From Owenia fusiformis (lineage: Eukaryota > Annelida > Polychaeta > Sabellida > Oweniidae), in assembly GCA_903813345.2 (NCBI GenBank), contig CAIIXF020000170.1:1-25000 (forward strand): 25,000 bases of DNA. The letters run 5' to 3'. The notes under the pieces were generated by a model, which made no database searches, was not told the origin of the DNA, and saw only the letters and a program-made list of their open reading frames with translations. Shown here in pieces: positions 1 to 10,742 of the stretch (positions within the stretch are counted from its first letter, which is position 1; each line of letters opens with the position of its first letter). A program made the translations under genes and the position numbers.

Positions 1-70
1 GTAACTTTGGATAAGCTTTAAAATGATATATGACACATACTATGACGACACTGGTATATGTCTGCCTAGG

Positions 71-102
71 GGGGGGCCCCATACTTTCGGGACACCCTGT
101 AT
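71..102. mobile_element. Possible terminus of a mariner-type MITE
   Basis: The motif at 87-102 (ttcgggacaccctgta) read in reverse begins TACAGGGTGTCCC. That is the kind of end seen on Tc1/mariner-type non-autonomous elements, and it resembles the ends of the 254-bp element at 20631-20884. It lies just after a G/C run. No matching partner end is visible in the window, so it may be the right end of an element that begins upstream, or a chance match. Confidence 0.3.
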
Positions 103-363
103 TGCTAATTTCGCCAGAAATTATCATTATATTGTTCGAAGCATTTTTAGATTAAGCCGTTGTATGGGATGGTTTACTTTTACGTCGACTTTTACGGCGT
201 GATAAATAATTGACCATCATGGGGAATCATGGTCCATAGAAAGCAAATTTCTAGTTGAAGGCAGAAGGATGTAATGTGTATCAAAATGATGACTGAAAAA
301 CAACAACATAGCTTCAACGTGCGTTAATATTTACTTTATAAATGTTTCTCTTGATGTTTGCAG

Positions 364-416
364 ATGCACTTCTTGGAGAGGTGAAATGTTCCCCTGCAAT
401 GTGTCTCCTCGGGTAG
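364..416 (+). pseudogene. Truncated antistasin pseudo-exon, copy 1
   Basis: This is a copy of the start of the exon at 664, read from acceptor AG 362-363 in the same phase (1). It translates as TLLGEVKCSPAMCLLG and then meets an in-frame TAG at 414-416, before the second half of the module. A GT at 413-414 could act as a donor, but the resulting 49-nt exon would shift the frame. If the copy were spliced in, it would act as a poison exon. Confidence 0.6.
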
Positions 417-511
417 ATATATTATATTGGCCTTGGGATAATCCCAATATCCTGAACCTCATATAAGATAATCTCTATATATTTACTGAATGATTGTCTT
501 GATGTTTGCAG

Positions 512-564
512 ATACACTTCTTGGAGAGGTGAAATGTTCCCCTGCAATGTGTCTCCTCGGGTAG
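512..564 (+). pseudogene. Truncated antistasin pseudo-exon, copy 2
   Basis: Second truncated copy, entered from the acceptor ending at 511. It is identical to copy 1 except at the start (ATACACTT, as in the real exon, rather than ATGCACTT). It has the same in-frame TAG, at 562-564. The acceptor and pyrimidine tract are intact, so it could compete with the acceptor at 663 during splicing. Confidence 0.6.
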
Positions 565-663
565 ATATATTATATTGGCCTTGGGATAATCCCAATATCC
601 TGAACCTCATATAGGATAATCTCTGTATATTTACTTTATAAATGATTCTCTTGATGTTTGCAG

Positions 664-792
664 ATACACTTCTTGGAGAGGTGAAATGTTCCCCTGTGAT
701 GTGTCTCATGGCGTGTCAGTTTGGATTCAGAAAGAATCAACATGGCTGCACAATCTGCCGGTGTAATCCTCCACCGAATGCATTATATCCAG
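664..792 (+). CDS. Antistasin gene exon encoding one module (in-window exon 1)
   Basis: The exon is 129 bp, bounded by acceptor tttgcag (to 663) and donor ag|gtatg (793). It is phase 1 at both ends and a multiple of three, a symmetric exon that can be duplicated or skipped without a frameshift. It encodes one complete six-cysteine module, from CSPVMCLMACQFGF to CTICRC, and a short Pro-rich linker. A one-base G at the 3' end combines with CT from the next exon to make Ala. It is the intact member of the 331-711 tandem repeat. Confidence 0.8.
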
Positions 793-3700
793 GTATGTTA
801 TGGATATTCCTTACACATCTTTGAGGACAAGTCAATGACTTCTGTTGCATACCTGTAAAATTTTCTTCGAGTTAGTGATTAAACGTGTTTACGTCCCTGA
901 ATGGTTGTTCTGAATTGTTATGTTACAATTTGCCAGAAATATCTACTTTTGTCCATTTTGAAGCATGCCTCTGATTGTAACTGTAACTGACATCGTACTG
1001 TTTGTAGCTACTTTTGATGATGGATGTCCACCTGTAACGTGTTTGTCCAACTGTCCAAATGGCTATGTTAAACTCGATGGTTGCCGAACATGTGAATGCA
1101 ACCTTCCAGAGCCATTCATTTCATCCAATGAAAATGAAAACGATGTTGAAGGTATGTATCTTGTTAAAATACTAAATATAATATGCACTACACGCATGGA
1201 TACACTAACCGTTGTATGTTGTTAAGAATTTACACCTTCACTCACCATTATTGTACAAGAAGACCACATTAGCTGAGCAAACGAGGGTCAACCGAATGAT
1301 GTTATTTCTCAAAGGGTTTGAATATGCCATTACAAAGGGGAAATATCGGGAATAATGATTTGAAAACATAAGAAGTTCTACTTCTTGCACAGTTAATTAA
1401 ATGGGGCTATTATTATACGGGAGCAATTTTGACATTTTCCCCAGAATGATTATGGCTAACTGAATTGACATAATGATTGTTTTTCTCTTAAACCAATGAA
1501 ACATCCTGTAAAAAACACGGTCTTTATGATATGGTCACTGATTGACAACTTAATGCGAAAATTATTCAAATATATTTTTTATAACTGTTTTTGTTAACAC
1601 TTTTTAGTGCAATTGTTTTTTGTTCCTCTCTACCAATTCTTGAGAATGAAATAAATTATCTTTCCGAACCTTGTTGGAAAAGAATAGCCTGTACAACATT
1701 TTCTTAGGCCTCTCAATATTATAGTTACACAAAGGAAAATTTGGTTACAAAAAGTATTTAAAATATCAAAACAAAAACCTCACAAATAGATAAAAAAAAT
1801 TAAAACAAACCTTTTATTTCATTAACAAGATACTTTTTTAAATCAACCAATCTTTCCTTTGTACAATTACAATATTGAGAGACATAAACACGTTGTGTAT
1901 ATGTTGTTTTGTTCCAGATATATATATGTATTTCAAATTAAACTGTTACCATTCAAAAGATGATCAGGAGATTGACGATGTTTTTAAATTTTCCGAATTT
2001 TTTATGACTGTTTTAACATGTGTTATTCAGTTCGCCATATCGACACCAATCCTTTAATGACGAAAATATTTTTTGAGAAATTTTCTATTTTCAAAAAATG
2101 ATCTTTGCCGACAGCTTTCAATTTTGACCTTGTTGAAGTGTAAGTACAAGGCATGTATGAAAATTATCTAAAGGATCTAGTTGACTTATATAATCATAAA
2201 ATATTACGAGGTAATAACCAAAAAACGATTTTGGCGCTCCCATTTGTTTACCCAAAATCCTTTAATATACCTTGGTGTTTTACTCGGGTCAGGACATAAA
2301 GGCAAAAACGAAAACATTACATTTTACATAAACTGCCACGCCCATATTTCTGCTTAGCCTTCTCTTCAAATTCTGTAAATCCATTGTACTGAATCAGAAG
2401 CAAATCTCTCACAATTTCTTTACACGAGCACAACGTCTTACCAAAGGTGCATGTGCTTTGTGAAAATAGAGGCTAGAAAATGTAATGTTTACACGATTAT
2501 TGAGACTAGACATTTTCGATCTTTTGATCAAAATAATAAACATATAAAGGAGAATAGAAACTGCGTCATTTTAACAGTAAAGAACGGACTCGCGTTTGCT
2601 CAACTATTTAGCATAAACCTTCCTCAAGCTAACATACAATATATTATATATATTTACGATAATATGAAGTTCCCCGTAGCATAATGAATATCAATCTGTG
2701 AATCATTTCAGTAAAATGCATTTAATGTACAAATCATTACATGTGGCAATTCAATATTATGGCAGCATATATGTAGTTATTTGTTTTGGATTTCCTTCGA
2801 ACTAACACCCTTCTATTAACTCATGCAGCACTCTTTTTTCCCTATACGCACTTGCACTCTTTATTTCTCAATTTAGCGTCCAAGAAACCTAAATGTCCTA
2901 AAGAACGATGTCTCGAATGGTGTGAATTCGGATATACGAAGGATAAAAATGGATGCCAGCGATGCAATTGCTACATCCCTCCCGAGGACGCCAACTGTCA
3001 ACCAATAGACGAGATCTGCCCCATGGATTGTCCAGTTGACTACACATTGATGGAGAACGGATGTATGGACTGCATATGTAAGGACTGCAGTGTGCCCGAG
3101 GATTGTGAATTAAACTGTCCTCAAGGATACGTATTTGATGACTTTGGATGTGCAATATGCAAGTGCACTCCTGAAGAACTAGACTCGGCATCTGATATAT
3201 TTGATGTTCGAAGTATATGTGAACCATTTCAGTGTTTCAAATCGTGTGATATGGGATATGAAAGAGATATAAATGGATGCGAAATATGTTCGTGCATTAC
3301 CCTTGGTAAGGATATTAACGATAGATTTAATGACAACTACAAAGATTACAATGAGTATGGCGAAGACTTCGTTCCTCAGATAGCTCATGATATTGAGGCC
3401 AAAGATGAATCTTTCTTTATGCAGGCCGACTCTCCCATACCTTACAATTGCCCAAAAGTGGTATGCTACAGGCACTGTCCTTTCGGATTTGCCTACGATA
3501 GAAATGGCTGTAAGAAGTGTGAATGCAGGAAAGTCTGCCCATCAGTAAGATGCAAAATGATTTGTCCAAGTGGCTTTCAACGCGATTTCAATGGTTGTAT
3601 GGTGTGTAAATGTAATGGAGACACCGCAGGACCTTCAATAGACTCTTCTGGACAACAACCTTCTTCTGGTTCTGTTGGACCATTTGAACCCAAAGGCCCT

Positions 3701-6700
3701 GCTATAGATCCACATGGACCACAAAGACCTGTTAGACCGACACGTGTTTGCCAGCCTGTAGAGTGCAAAGGATTGGTGTGTGAAGATGGATACGCCATTG
3801 AAAAGGGTTGTGTTTTGTGTAGATGCGGATTGGCACATTTACCACGAGTTCAGACTCTTCCAACTAATCAATGTAGCAAGTTTGAATGTAGACTAAAATG
3901 TCCTGGCCCATATGCTGTTGAGGATGGATGCCCTATTTGTGGATGTGCAGTATCCTCATATACTCGAGACGCCGTCGCTCCTCCCCCAAGGCTGGATAAT
4001 GGCAGATGTCCAGTAGTATCATGTACTCTTCGTTGTCCCAATGGCTTTTCAATTGAAAAGGGATGCACTCTTTGTCGATGTGCACTCCCTACATTACCAA
4101 GAGTTATGTCAGTTCCTTTGAAACCATGTCGTCCTTTAACATGTCGTCGTAGATGCAAAACTCCGTATCCTCTTGAACATGGCTGCCCAACATGCAGGTG
4201 CTTGCAAAATGATAACCCTGTTTGCAGCCCGGTCAAGTGTAGAATATATTGCAGATATGGATTTGAGAGAGATGAAACTGGTTGTGAGATATGTAGATGT
4301 GTGCAATTGAAACCTGTCATCGATCCACCCGAACCAGCCATGCCAGGACAGAATGCTGCATCTCCATCGAAACCATATACATGTCCTAAAGTTGCATGCC
4401 AAATGTACTGTCTTAATGGGTTCATGAAGGACGCCAATGGATGTGATATATGTCAGTGTGCGTCTGCCGATAATGAAGTTGAAGAACCGACAAACTGTCC
4501 CAGAGTCTCTTGTCTGATGTACTGTCCTCGTGGTTTCAAACGAGATCGCAGAGGTTGCTATTTATGTGAATGTAACAAACCTCCACAACCAAGGATGCAA
4601 AATCCACGGAAGAAACCACATGAGCAAAACCGACGGTTACAACATAACCCGCATTCAGAACGAGGCTTGACAGAAAATAAGATTGAATGTCCAAATGTTG
4701 TGTGTAATATGTACTGTCCATTCGGGTTTACTAAAGACGGGAATGGATGTCACGAGTGTCAATGTGCTCAACCAATGCCTAAAGTACAATGTCCACAAAG
4801 ACAGTGTAGGAAGTACTGTAAGTTTAGCTTTAGAAAGGACGAGAATGAATGTACTGTATGTGAGTGTGCAGCCCAAAATTCATCCCCGAAAACCTGCAGC
4901 AGAGCCAAGTGTCACATGTACTGCCCTTTCGGGTTTTCACAAGACGAAAATGGATGTGAAGTTTGCTCTTGTGCTAGACCTCCCTCGGATTCATCACCTG
5001 TAGAAGAAGAGTGTTCACCAGTACGCTGCTTTATGTACTGCAAATATGGTTTCATGAAAAATGAAAAAGGTTGTGAAATTTGTGCATGTGCCGAGGCAGG
5101 AGAGGGAAATGCACAACAGGAACAGAAATGTCCACAAAAGAGATGCAAGATGTACTGTAAGAATGGGTTTGCAAAAGATAGAAATGGATGTGAAATTTGT
5201 CGCTGCAACACCAGTAGACCCCCTCCCCCTCCTGTCCCAGCAGTGAAGTCTGAATGCAGGGATGTTTGTAAAGTGTATTGTAAATTTGGGTATAAAAAGA
5301 ATGAACGAAATTGCGATATATGTGAATGTGCATCGCCACAGTCTGCATTTCAAATATGTTCAAACGTGCGATGCGCCATGTATTGCCCATTAGGTTTTAC
5401 ACAGGACCCAAACACAGGATGTGAGGTTTGTGAATGCAAGAAACCTTCCTCCATTGCCCCAGATAATGGTGTATGCTCCCCCCTTAAGTGCAAAATATAT
5501 TGTCCTTATGGGTTTGTAATAGAAGAACACTGTCCCGTGTGCAGATGCGCTAATCCACCCAGGAGAAGCGTCCTTGACACAAGTTGTGAACCCGTGCGTT
5601 GCATGATGTATTGCAGATATGGTTTCAAAAAAGATGAAAATGATTGTGAAATTTGTGAATGTGAAAGCGAGGCTATTCAAATTGAATGTCCGGATGTACA
5701 ATGTAGAATATACTGCCATGACGGTTATGCTACTGATGAAAATGGTTGTGAAATATGTAGATGTGCAGATCTAGAGAAAAGTGAAAATCCACCGGGTCCT
5801 CCCCGTGTTGAAGCCAGTAGTGAAGAATTGAAAGGCTCTATGGTAGAATGTCCAAAAATAAGATGTCAGTTATATTGCAAATATGGTTTCAGAAAAGGAA
5901 TCAATGGATGTGAGATATGCGAGTGTTCTCGAGATGATGGGACTTTAGATGGTCATCAATGTCCAAGAGCCATCTGTGGAATGTATTGTCCATATGGTTT
6001 CATAAAGGATAGGCATAATTGCGAAATATGTGAATGTCAGACTAAACCCACACCTAAAGTTCAAATGGCGAAAGAGTGCCCAAAAAATCAATGTTTCATG
6101 CGATGTAAGTTTGGTTTCATGAAAGATTCAGAAGGTTGTGACATCTGTAAATGTAACAGGCGTCCTATCCGATCAACACCTTTAGAGAACACTGAATGTC
6201 CCGGGGCCCTGTGCTTAATGTACTGTCCATTTGGATTTAAAAATGACAAAAGGGGGTGTACCATATGCGAGTGTGCTGAACCTGTACCGTCCAAACAAAA
6301 CATAGAGAAGAAACAATGCCCCATGTTCCAATGTCAGATGTACTGCCAATTCGGATATAAACTTGGAGGAGACGGTTGTGGCCTATGTGAATGCAATAGC
6401 CCTAGAACACCAACATCTCCTGATATTGAAATTGAATGCCCTGTGTCAGCTTGCCCTAATTTTTGTGAATATGGCTACAAGATTGACGAGTTTGGTTGCG
6501 AGATGTGTGAGTGCAAAGACCCTATACCAAATTGTAAGTCATTAGATGAGATATGCCCCCAGGATTGTGCACTTAAGTATGGAACTGATGCAAACGGATG
6601 CCCTACTTGTGAATGTCTCCCATGTCCAGAATTGCAATGTGAACTAAATTGTCCAGATGGATATAATTATGAATATGGCTGTCCGATTTGCGAATGTGCT

Positions 6701-9700
6701 TCAGAAGACTGGACTTTGCAGGGTGATGAACCAATTCTACAATGTAGAGATTTGCACGAGCTGTGTCCTCTTGATTGTCCATTAAAGTACCACATTGATG
6801 AATTCGGCTGTCCAACGTGTGAATGTGCTGGGTGCCCGGTCCTGAATTGCGCCACGACATGTCCATATAAGAGAAAGAAAGATGACAATGATTGTGAGAC
6901 TTGTGAATGCGAAACCCCTGTCCCAATGCCCCAAGAAGGGGGTGACTTTCAATGTCCAAAGTTCAACTGTCGTATGTACTGCAAGTTTGGATACGATCAG
7001 GATGAAAAAGGATGTGGGATATGTAGGTGTAAGGACACACCATCCGTTCCCGTCCCTCAGAATTCAAAATGCAGTAACATTGACTGCCAAATGTATTGTG
7101 AATATGGATTCAAATTGGACGAAAATGGATGCCAAACATGTGAATGTAAATCTAATCCTTTGATTAATAATGTTGTGGAATTGTCAAAATGCTCTAACGT
7201 TGCCTGTAACATGTACTGTCGATTCGGGTTCAAAGTAGACAATAAAGGATGTCCAATGTGTGTCTGCAATGAAAGACCGATTATCGCACCTAGGATGAAG
7301 AATGTAAATGTTCAGTGTTCTAATGCGGTTTGTAAAATGTACTGCAGATTTGGTTTCAAAACAGATGAGAATGGTTGCCAGATATGTGAGTGTAACGAAC
7401 AACCAATACCAACTTCTCAGGGGGAGAAGTGTTCAAAGACTGCTTGCAAAATGTACTGTCGATATGGATTCGAAGTCGATGAAAATGGCTGCCAAATTTG
7501 TCAATGTAATACCAGAGAACCATTCAAATGCCCTAAAGTTAATTGTTTTATAGCATGTAGGCATGGATTTAGAAAAGATCAAAATGGGTGTGACACATGT
7601 GAATGTTTTGAGCCAATAGGTCGTTTGGATCTCCTCGAGGAGAAAACATGTCCAGTATTTGTCTGCTACAAATATTGCAAGTTTGGCTATGTTTTGGACA
7701 AAGATGGATGTGGACAGTGCGAATGTGAGGATATAAAACCAAAATTGCAGCTTAATCTAAAGAAGTGTCCAACAGAATCATGCAGTATGTATTGTGAATA
7801 TGGGTACAAACAAAACTCAAACGGTTGCAACATATGTGAATGCGCAGACGGTGTCCGAGCAAAGATAAATGACAATGTATGCCCAGAGAAAAATTGCAGA
7901 ATGTACTGTGAATACGGATTTCAAACTGATGTAAAAGGGTGCGACATTTGTAAATGTAAATCTCCACCTGTTGCAAAGCAATGTCCAGTTTTTGTTTGTC
8001 TAAAGTACTGTCAATATGGTTACAAGCTTGGGGAGGATGGGTGTGGTCAGTGTCAGTGCACAGGTGAATATTCTTCTGAAGATGAAGACATATCTGCCGA
8101 ATTCAAGAATGAAAATGAAATGGAGGATTTGGAAACCTTCTGTCCAAAAGTTGCATGTCAAAGGTACTGTGAGTATGGCTATAAGACAAATGGAAATGGT
8201 TGCAAGATGTGTCAATGTAAACGAAAACCAAAACCGGATGTGGGCTCTAAACATAAATGTCCAAAAACAGCTTGCCTGATGTATTGCGAATTTGGATTCA
8301 AGGTGGATGAACATGGGTGTGAAATATGTGAATGCAACACATTTGACGCCGTTGAAATTGGAGTTGATGATGTTGAATGTCCAGAATATAGTTGCTTAAT
8401 GTACTGCCGATTTGGCTACTTAAAGGACACTCGTGGCTGTCCTATATGCTCCTGTGAACACCCCAAGCAAGAAACGACATGCCAAGATTTAGATGAAATT
8501 TGCCCTTATGATTGCCCATTGGAATACGGAAAAGATAAAAATGGATGCACTACTTGTGAATGTGGAGCATGCGCACCAGTTGAGTGTAATCTGCCAGAAT
8601 GTCTCTTTGGCTATGAGGTCGATGAATTAGGTTGTGAAATATGTGCATGTGCCGCTCCCGTCTCAAACGAGATAAATAATGATGATACTTCCTCGATAGA
8701 GTGTTCAAATGTAGCTTGTCAAATGTTCTGTGAACACGGTTTCGTGAAGGACGATAATGGATGCGACATTTGTCAGTGTAATGAACGTCCGAGGTGTTCA
8801 AATGTAGCTTGCCAAATGTTCTGTGAACACGGCTTTGTGAAGGACGATAATGGATGCGATGTTTGTCAATGTAATGAGCGTCCGAGGTGTTCAAATGTAG
8901 CTTGTCAAGTGTTCTGTGAACACGGTTTCGTCAAGGACGATAATGGATGCGATATTTGCCAGTGTAATGAGCGTCCGAGGTGTTCAAATGTAGCTTGTCA
9001 AATGTTCTGTGAACACGGTTTCGTGAAGGACGATAATGGATGCGACATTTGTCAGTGTAATGAAAGCCCAAGGTGTTCAAATGTAGCTTGTCAAATGTTC
9101 TGTGAACACGGTTTCGTGAAGGACGATAATGGATGCGATATTTGCCAGTGTAATGAACGTCCGAGGTGTTCAAATGTAGCTTGTCAAATGTTCTGTGAAC
9201 ACGGTTTCGTCAAGGACGATAATGGATGCGATATTTGCCAGTGTAATGAACGTCCGAGGTGTTCAAATGTAGCTTGTCAAATGTTCTGTGAAAACGGTTT
9301 CGTGAAGGACGATAATGGATGCGACATTTGTCAGTGTAATGAACGTCCGAGGTGTTCAAATGTAGCTTGTCAAATGTTCTGTGAACACGGATTCGTGAAG
9401 GACGATAATGGATGCGACATTTGTCAGTGTAATGAACGCCCGAAGTGTTCAAATGTAGCTTGTCAAATGTTCTGTGATCATGGCTTTGTGAAAGACGATA
9501 ATGGATGCGACATTTGTCAATGTAATGAGCGTCCGAGGTGTTCAAATGTAGCTTGTCAAATGTTCTGTGAAAATGGCTTCATGAAGGACGATAATGGATG
9601 CGATATTTGTCAGTGTAATGGAGGTATTGTATAAATTATATATATGCATTATCTATAATCTCTTTTAGTTTGCACAACTGTATGTTTTAAATATTTCGAA

Positions 9701-10314
9701 TTTTTAATTTGCAATATTGTTATTCGACACATATAAAACTATAAAGTGATTTAAATGGATTGAATGAAGAGGGTGCTGCTTGTATTCGGGACGTCAGCAC
9801 AGATTAGAAACTCGATAGGCTTTCATGAAAGGAAGAAAAGAGTGAATTAAATCACCCATAATTCACTGTCCTTAAAGAGAGTATTAGATCTATATAATGT
9901 AGTCATTATTTTTACAAATGTGGTCAGTTGTACACGTTGCTTGCAATTTTGTCACCCCCTATTAGATCTGATTATGCCTTTAAATTCTTTTCAAACTTTT
10001 AAATGATTTTTTCACCATTATTCAGCTGTTGTTTGTGTCCCTCAGTAATGAGATTCATGAGATTAATCCGCCCATTAATTCCAGATGGCGAAGCAGAACC
10101 GAAGCCGGAAGCAGAATGTAGCAAAAACATGTGCAGGATGTACTGCGCAGATGGCTTTGAGAAAGACGATAATGGATGTGACATATGTAGGTGTAAAGAT
10201 CTAGTAAAGAAAAGGCCACGGGTATCTGCAGCTGAACCGCCATATGTAAATCCTCGTTCTGTTCAAAGCAATGACAGTGGATTTCTAGAGAGGCTTTTTA
10301 AGTTTTTGTTTTAA
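664..10314 (+). CDS. Giant antistasin-repeat protein gene, 5'-partial (join of 4 exons)
   Basis: The visible exons are 664-792, 1008-1151, 2877-9623 and 10085-10314. Joined, they give 7,250 nt with a TAA stop at 10312-10314. All visible junctions are phase 1, so the frame is continuous. The product has about 61 modules of the antistasin type, C-x4-C-x3-C-x(8-10)-C-x2-C-x-C with a conserved D/E-x-x-G-C, separated by short variable linkers. Antistasin-family domains are disulfide-rich serine-protease inhibitors, found in leech anticoagulants and in repeat proteins of cnidarians and molluscs. A secreted role is inferred from the cysteine pattern, because the N-terminus and signal peptide lie outside the window. 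The target protease is unknown, and some modules may be structural rather than inhibitory. Confidence 0.88.
1008..1151 (+). CDS. Antistasin gene exon encoding one module (in-window exon 2)
   Basis: The exon is 144 bp, with acceptor tgtttgtag (to 1007) and donor gaag|gtatgt (1152). It is symmetric phase 1-1. It encodes one antistasin module (CPPVTCLSNCPNGYVKLDGC, then CECN) and an acidic Asn/Glu-rich tail that leads into the giant exon. The module lacks one residue before the GC pair, like modules 7-10 of the giant exon. Its last G joins CG of the next exon to make Ala. Confidence 0.8.
1152..2876 (+). other. Intron, 1.7 kb, before the giant exon
   Basis: AT-rich sequence between donor gtatgt (1152) and acceptor tctcaatttag (2876). 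Short open stretches at 1875-2057 and 2451-2684 lack the cysteine spacing of the family and are treated as chance. No RNA gene, transposon end or further antistasin module was found. Confidence 0.6.
2877..9623 (+). CDS. Giant antistasin exon, about 58 modules
   Basis: A single 6,747-bp exon (2,249 codons, phase 1-1). An ATG lies upstream at 2786, but the frame between it and 2876 has no family features. A good acceptor at 2876 restores the phase used by neighbouring exons, so I start the exon there. Two non-cysteine linkers occur early: an acidic one at about 3300-3450 and a Gly/Pro/Ser-rich one at about 3613-3750. Modules then follow with linkers of 2-35 residues. Most are of the CxxxxCxMYCxxGF type. 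Modules 7-10 are short variants. Four long modules (CxxxxxxCxxxC) start near 2996, 6533, 6743 and 8480. The exon ends with ten near-identical modules. Donor gag|gtattg is at 9624. An intron-free exon of this size in a gene with single-module flanking exons suggests growth by tandem duplication inside one exon. Confidence 0.9.
3748..4205 (+). repeat. ABAB two-module duplication (modules 7-10)
   Basis: Modules 7 and 9 share the GxxIEKGC core and are followed by similar linkers containing LPRV (LAHLPRVQTLP and LPTLPRVMSVP). Modules 8 and 10 share the xPYxxExGCPxC pattern. The order A-B-A'-B' shows a duplication of a two-module unit, older than the 3' tandem array because the copies have diverged strongly. 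Confidence 0.6.
8702..9623 (+). repeat. 10-copy 93-bp coding tandem array
   Basis: Ten head-to-tail units start at 8702, 8795, 8888, 8981, 9074, 9167, 9260, 9353, 9446 and 9539. Each is 93 bp (31 residues, one module plus the linker NERPR). Differences are few: His/Asn or Asp in CEHGF, Val/Ile in CDIC, Met/Val in CQMF, ESPR once, and scattered synonymous changes. The last unit runs straight into the splice donor. Such homogeneity points to recent expansion or gene conversion. Copy number may vary between alleles and could be collapsed or inflated in an assembly. Confidence 0.95.
9624..10084 (+). other. Last intron of the antistasin gene
   Basis: A 461-bp AT-rich intron from gtattg to the acceptor cattaattccag (10084). 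It contains no module-like coding sequence and no recognisable repeat. Confidence 0.65.
10085..10314 (+). CDS. Last exon of the antistasin gene
   Basis: The acceptor at 10083-10084 is phase 1, and AT plus the preceding G makes Asp. The exon encodes a short acidic linker, one module (CSKNMCRMYCADGFEKDDNG, then CDICRC) and a C-terminal tail rich in basic and Pro residues that ends in hydrophobic residues (ERLFKFLF), with TAA at 10312. The module's KDDNGCDIC core matches the 93-bp array, which links it to the same lineage of duplications. The tail is too short and too charged to be a clear membrane anchor. Confidence 0.85.
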
Positions 10315-10532
10315 CACTTATGGTTTTTTCGACATGATTCAAAGATTACAAACTACTACTGCATATTTTTGGCAAATTACTCTTCAATGAGTCTAATTGG
10401 GCACAATACGATATGGTGTGGATCGTCATTGATATAGCATATGTACGACTTGGAAAACATGTACAAATAGTACAACTTTTCATACGACCTAATTTAGGCT
10501 AATGTTATTGTTCTATGGAAGTGACATTATGG

Positions 10533-10538
10533 ATTAAA
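10533..10538 (+). terminator. Possible poly(A) signal, antistasin gene
   Basis: ATTAAA, a common variant signal, lies 219 bp after the TAA. T-rich sequence (catttttatttat) follows about 20 bp later. No plus-strand AATAAA lies closer to the stop. Confidence 0.35.
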
Positions 10539-10736
10539 TGAAAGCTGAAATCAAACATTTTTATTTATAAGACAGCATAAAAAGCTAAGTCTGATTTTCT
10601 GTCGTTCTTGCCGATAAATATTCAGACATTAATTTTGCACCAAAGATGTATAAGTGTTACAATCATAGAATACAATGTCATCATACACATACCTCAAAAA
10701 GACAAAGGTTCAGTTTGTATACATAATATAGTGTTG

Positions 10737-10742
10737 TTTATT
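10737..10742 (-). terminator. Poly(A) signal, galaxin-like gene
   Basis: AATAAA on the minus strand, 15 nt after the galaxin-like stop codon. This implies a very short 3' UTR if it is used. Confidence 0.5.

Larger units (their letters stand above)
331..711 (+). repeat. Three tandem ~150-bp units carrying an exon 5' end
   Basis: Units start near 331, 482 and 631. Each holds a pyrimidine-rich acceptor (ttgatgtttgcag) followed by the first ~47 bp of an antistasin exon. Only the third unit continues into the full exon (664-792). The first two switch after ATGTGTCTC into an AT-rich spacer with the palindrome TTGGGATAATCCCAA (433-447 and 581-595). The units are almost identical, which points to a recent partial duplication of an exon together with its splice acceptor. 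Confidence 0.85.

Noticed and set aside
1875-2057. Possible extra antistasin exon after a ttgttccag acceptor in the 1.7-kb intron
   Set aside because: The frame lacks the module cysteine spacing and the GC-x-x-C-x-C end, and no donor in phase 1 follows.
2786-2876. ATG-initiated extension (MDFLRTNTLLLTHAALFFPY) as the start or signal peptide of the antistasin protein
   Set aside because: It looks signal-like because it is the pyrimidine-rich tract ahead of a phase-1 acceptor at 2876. Upstream exons with matching phase carry further modules, so the gene does not start here.
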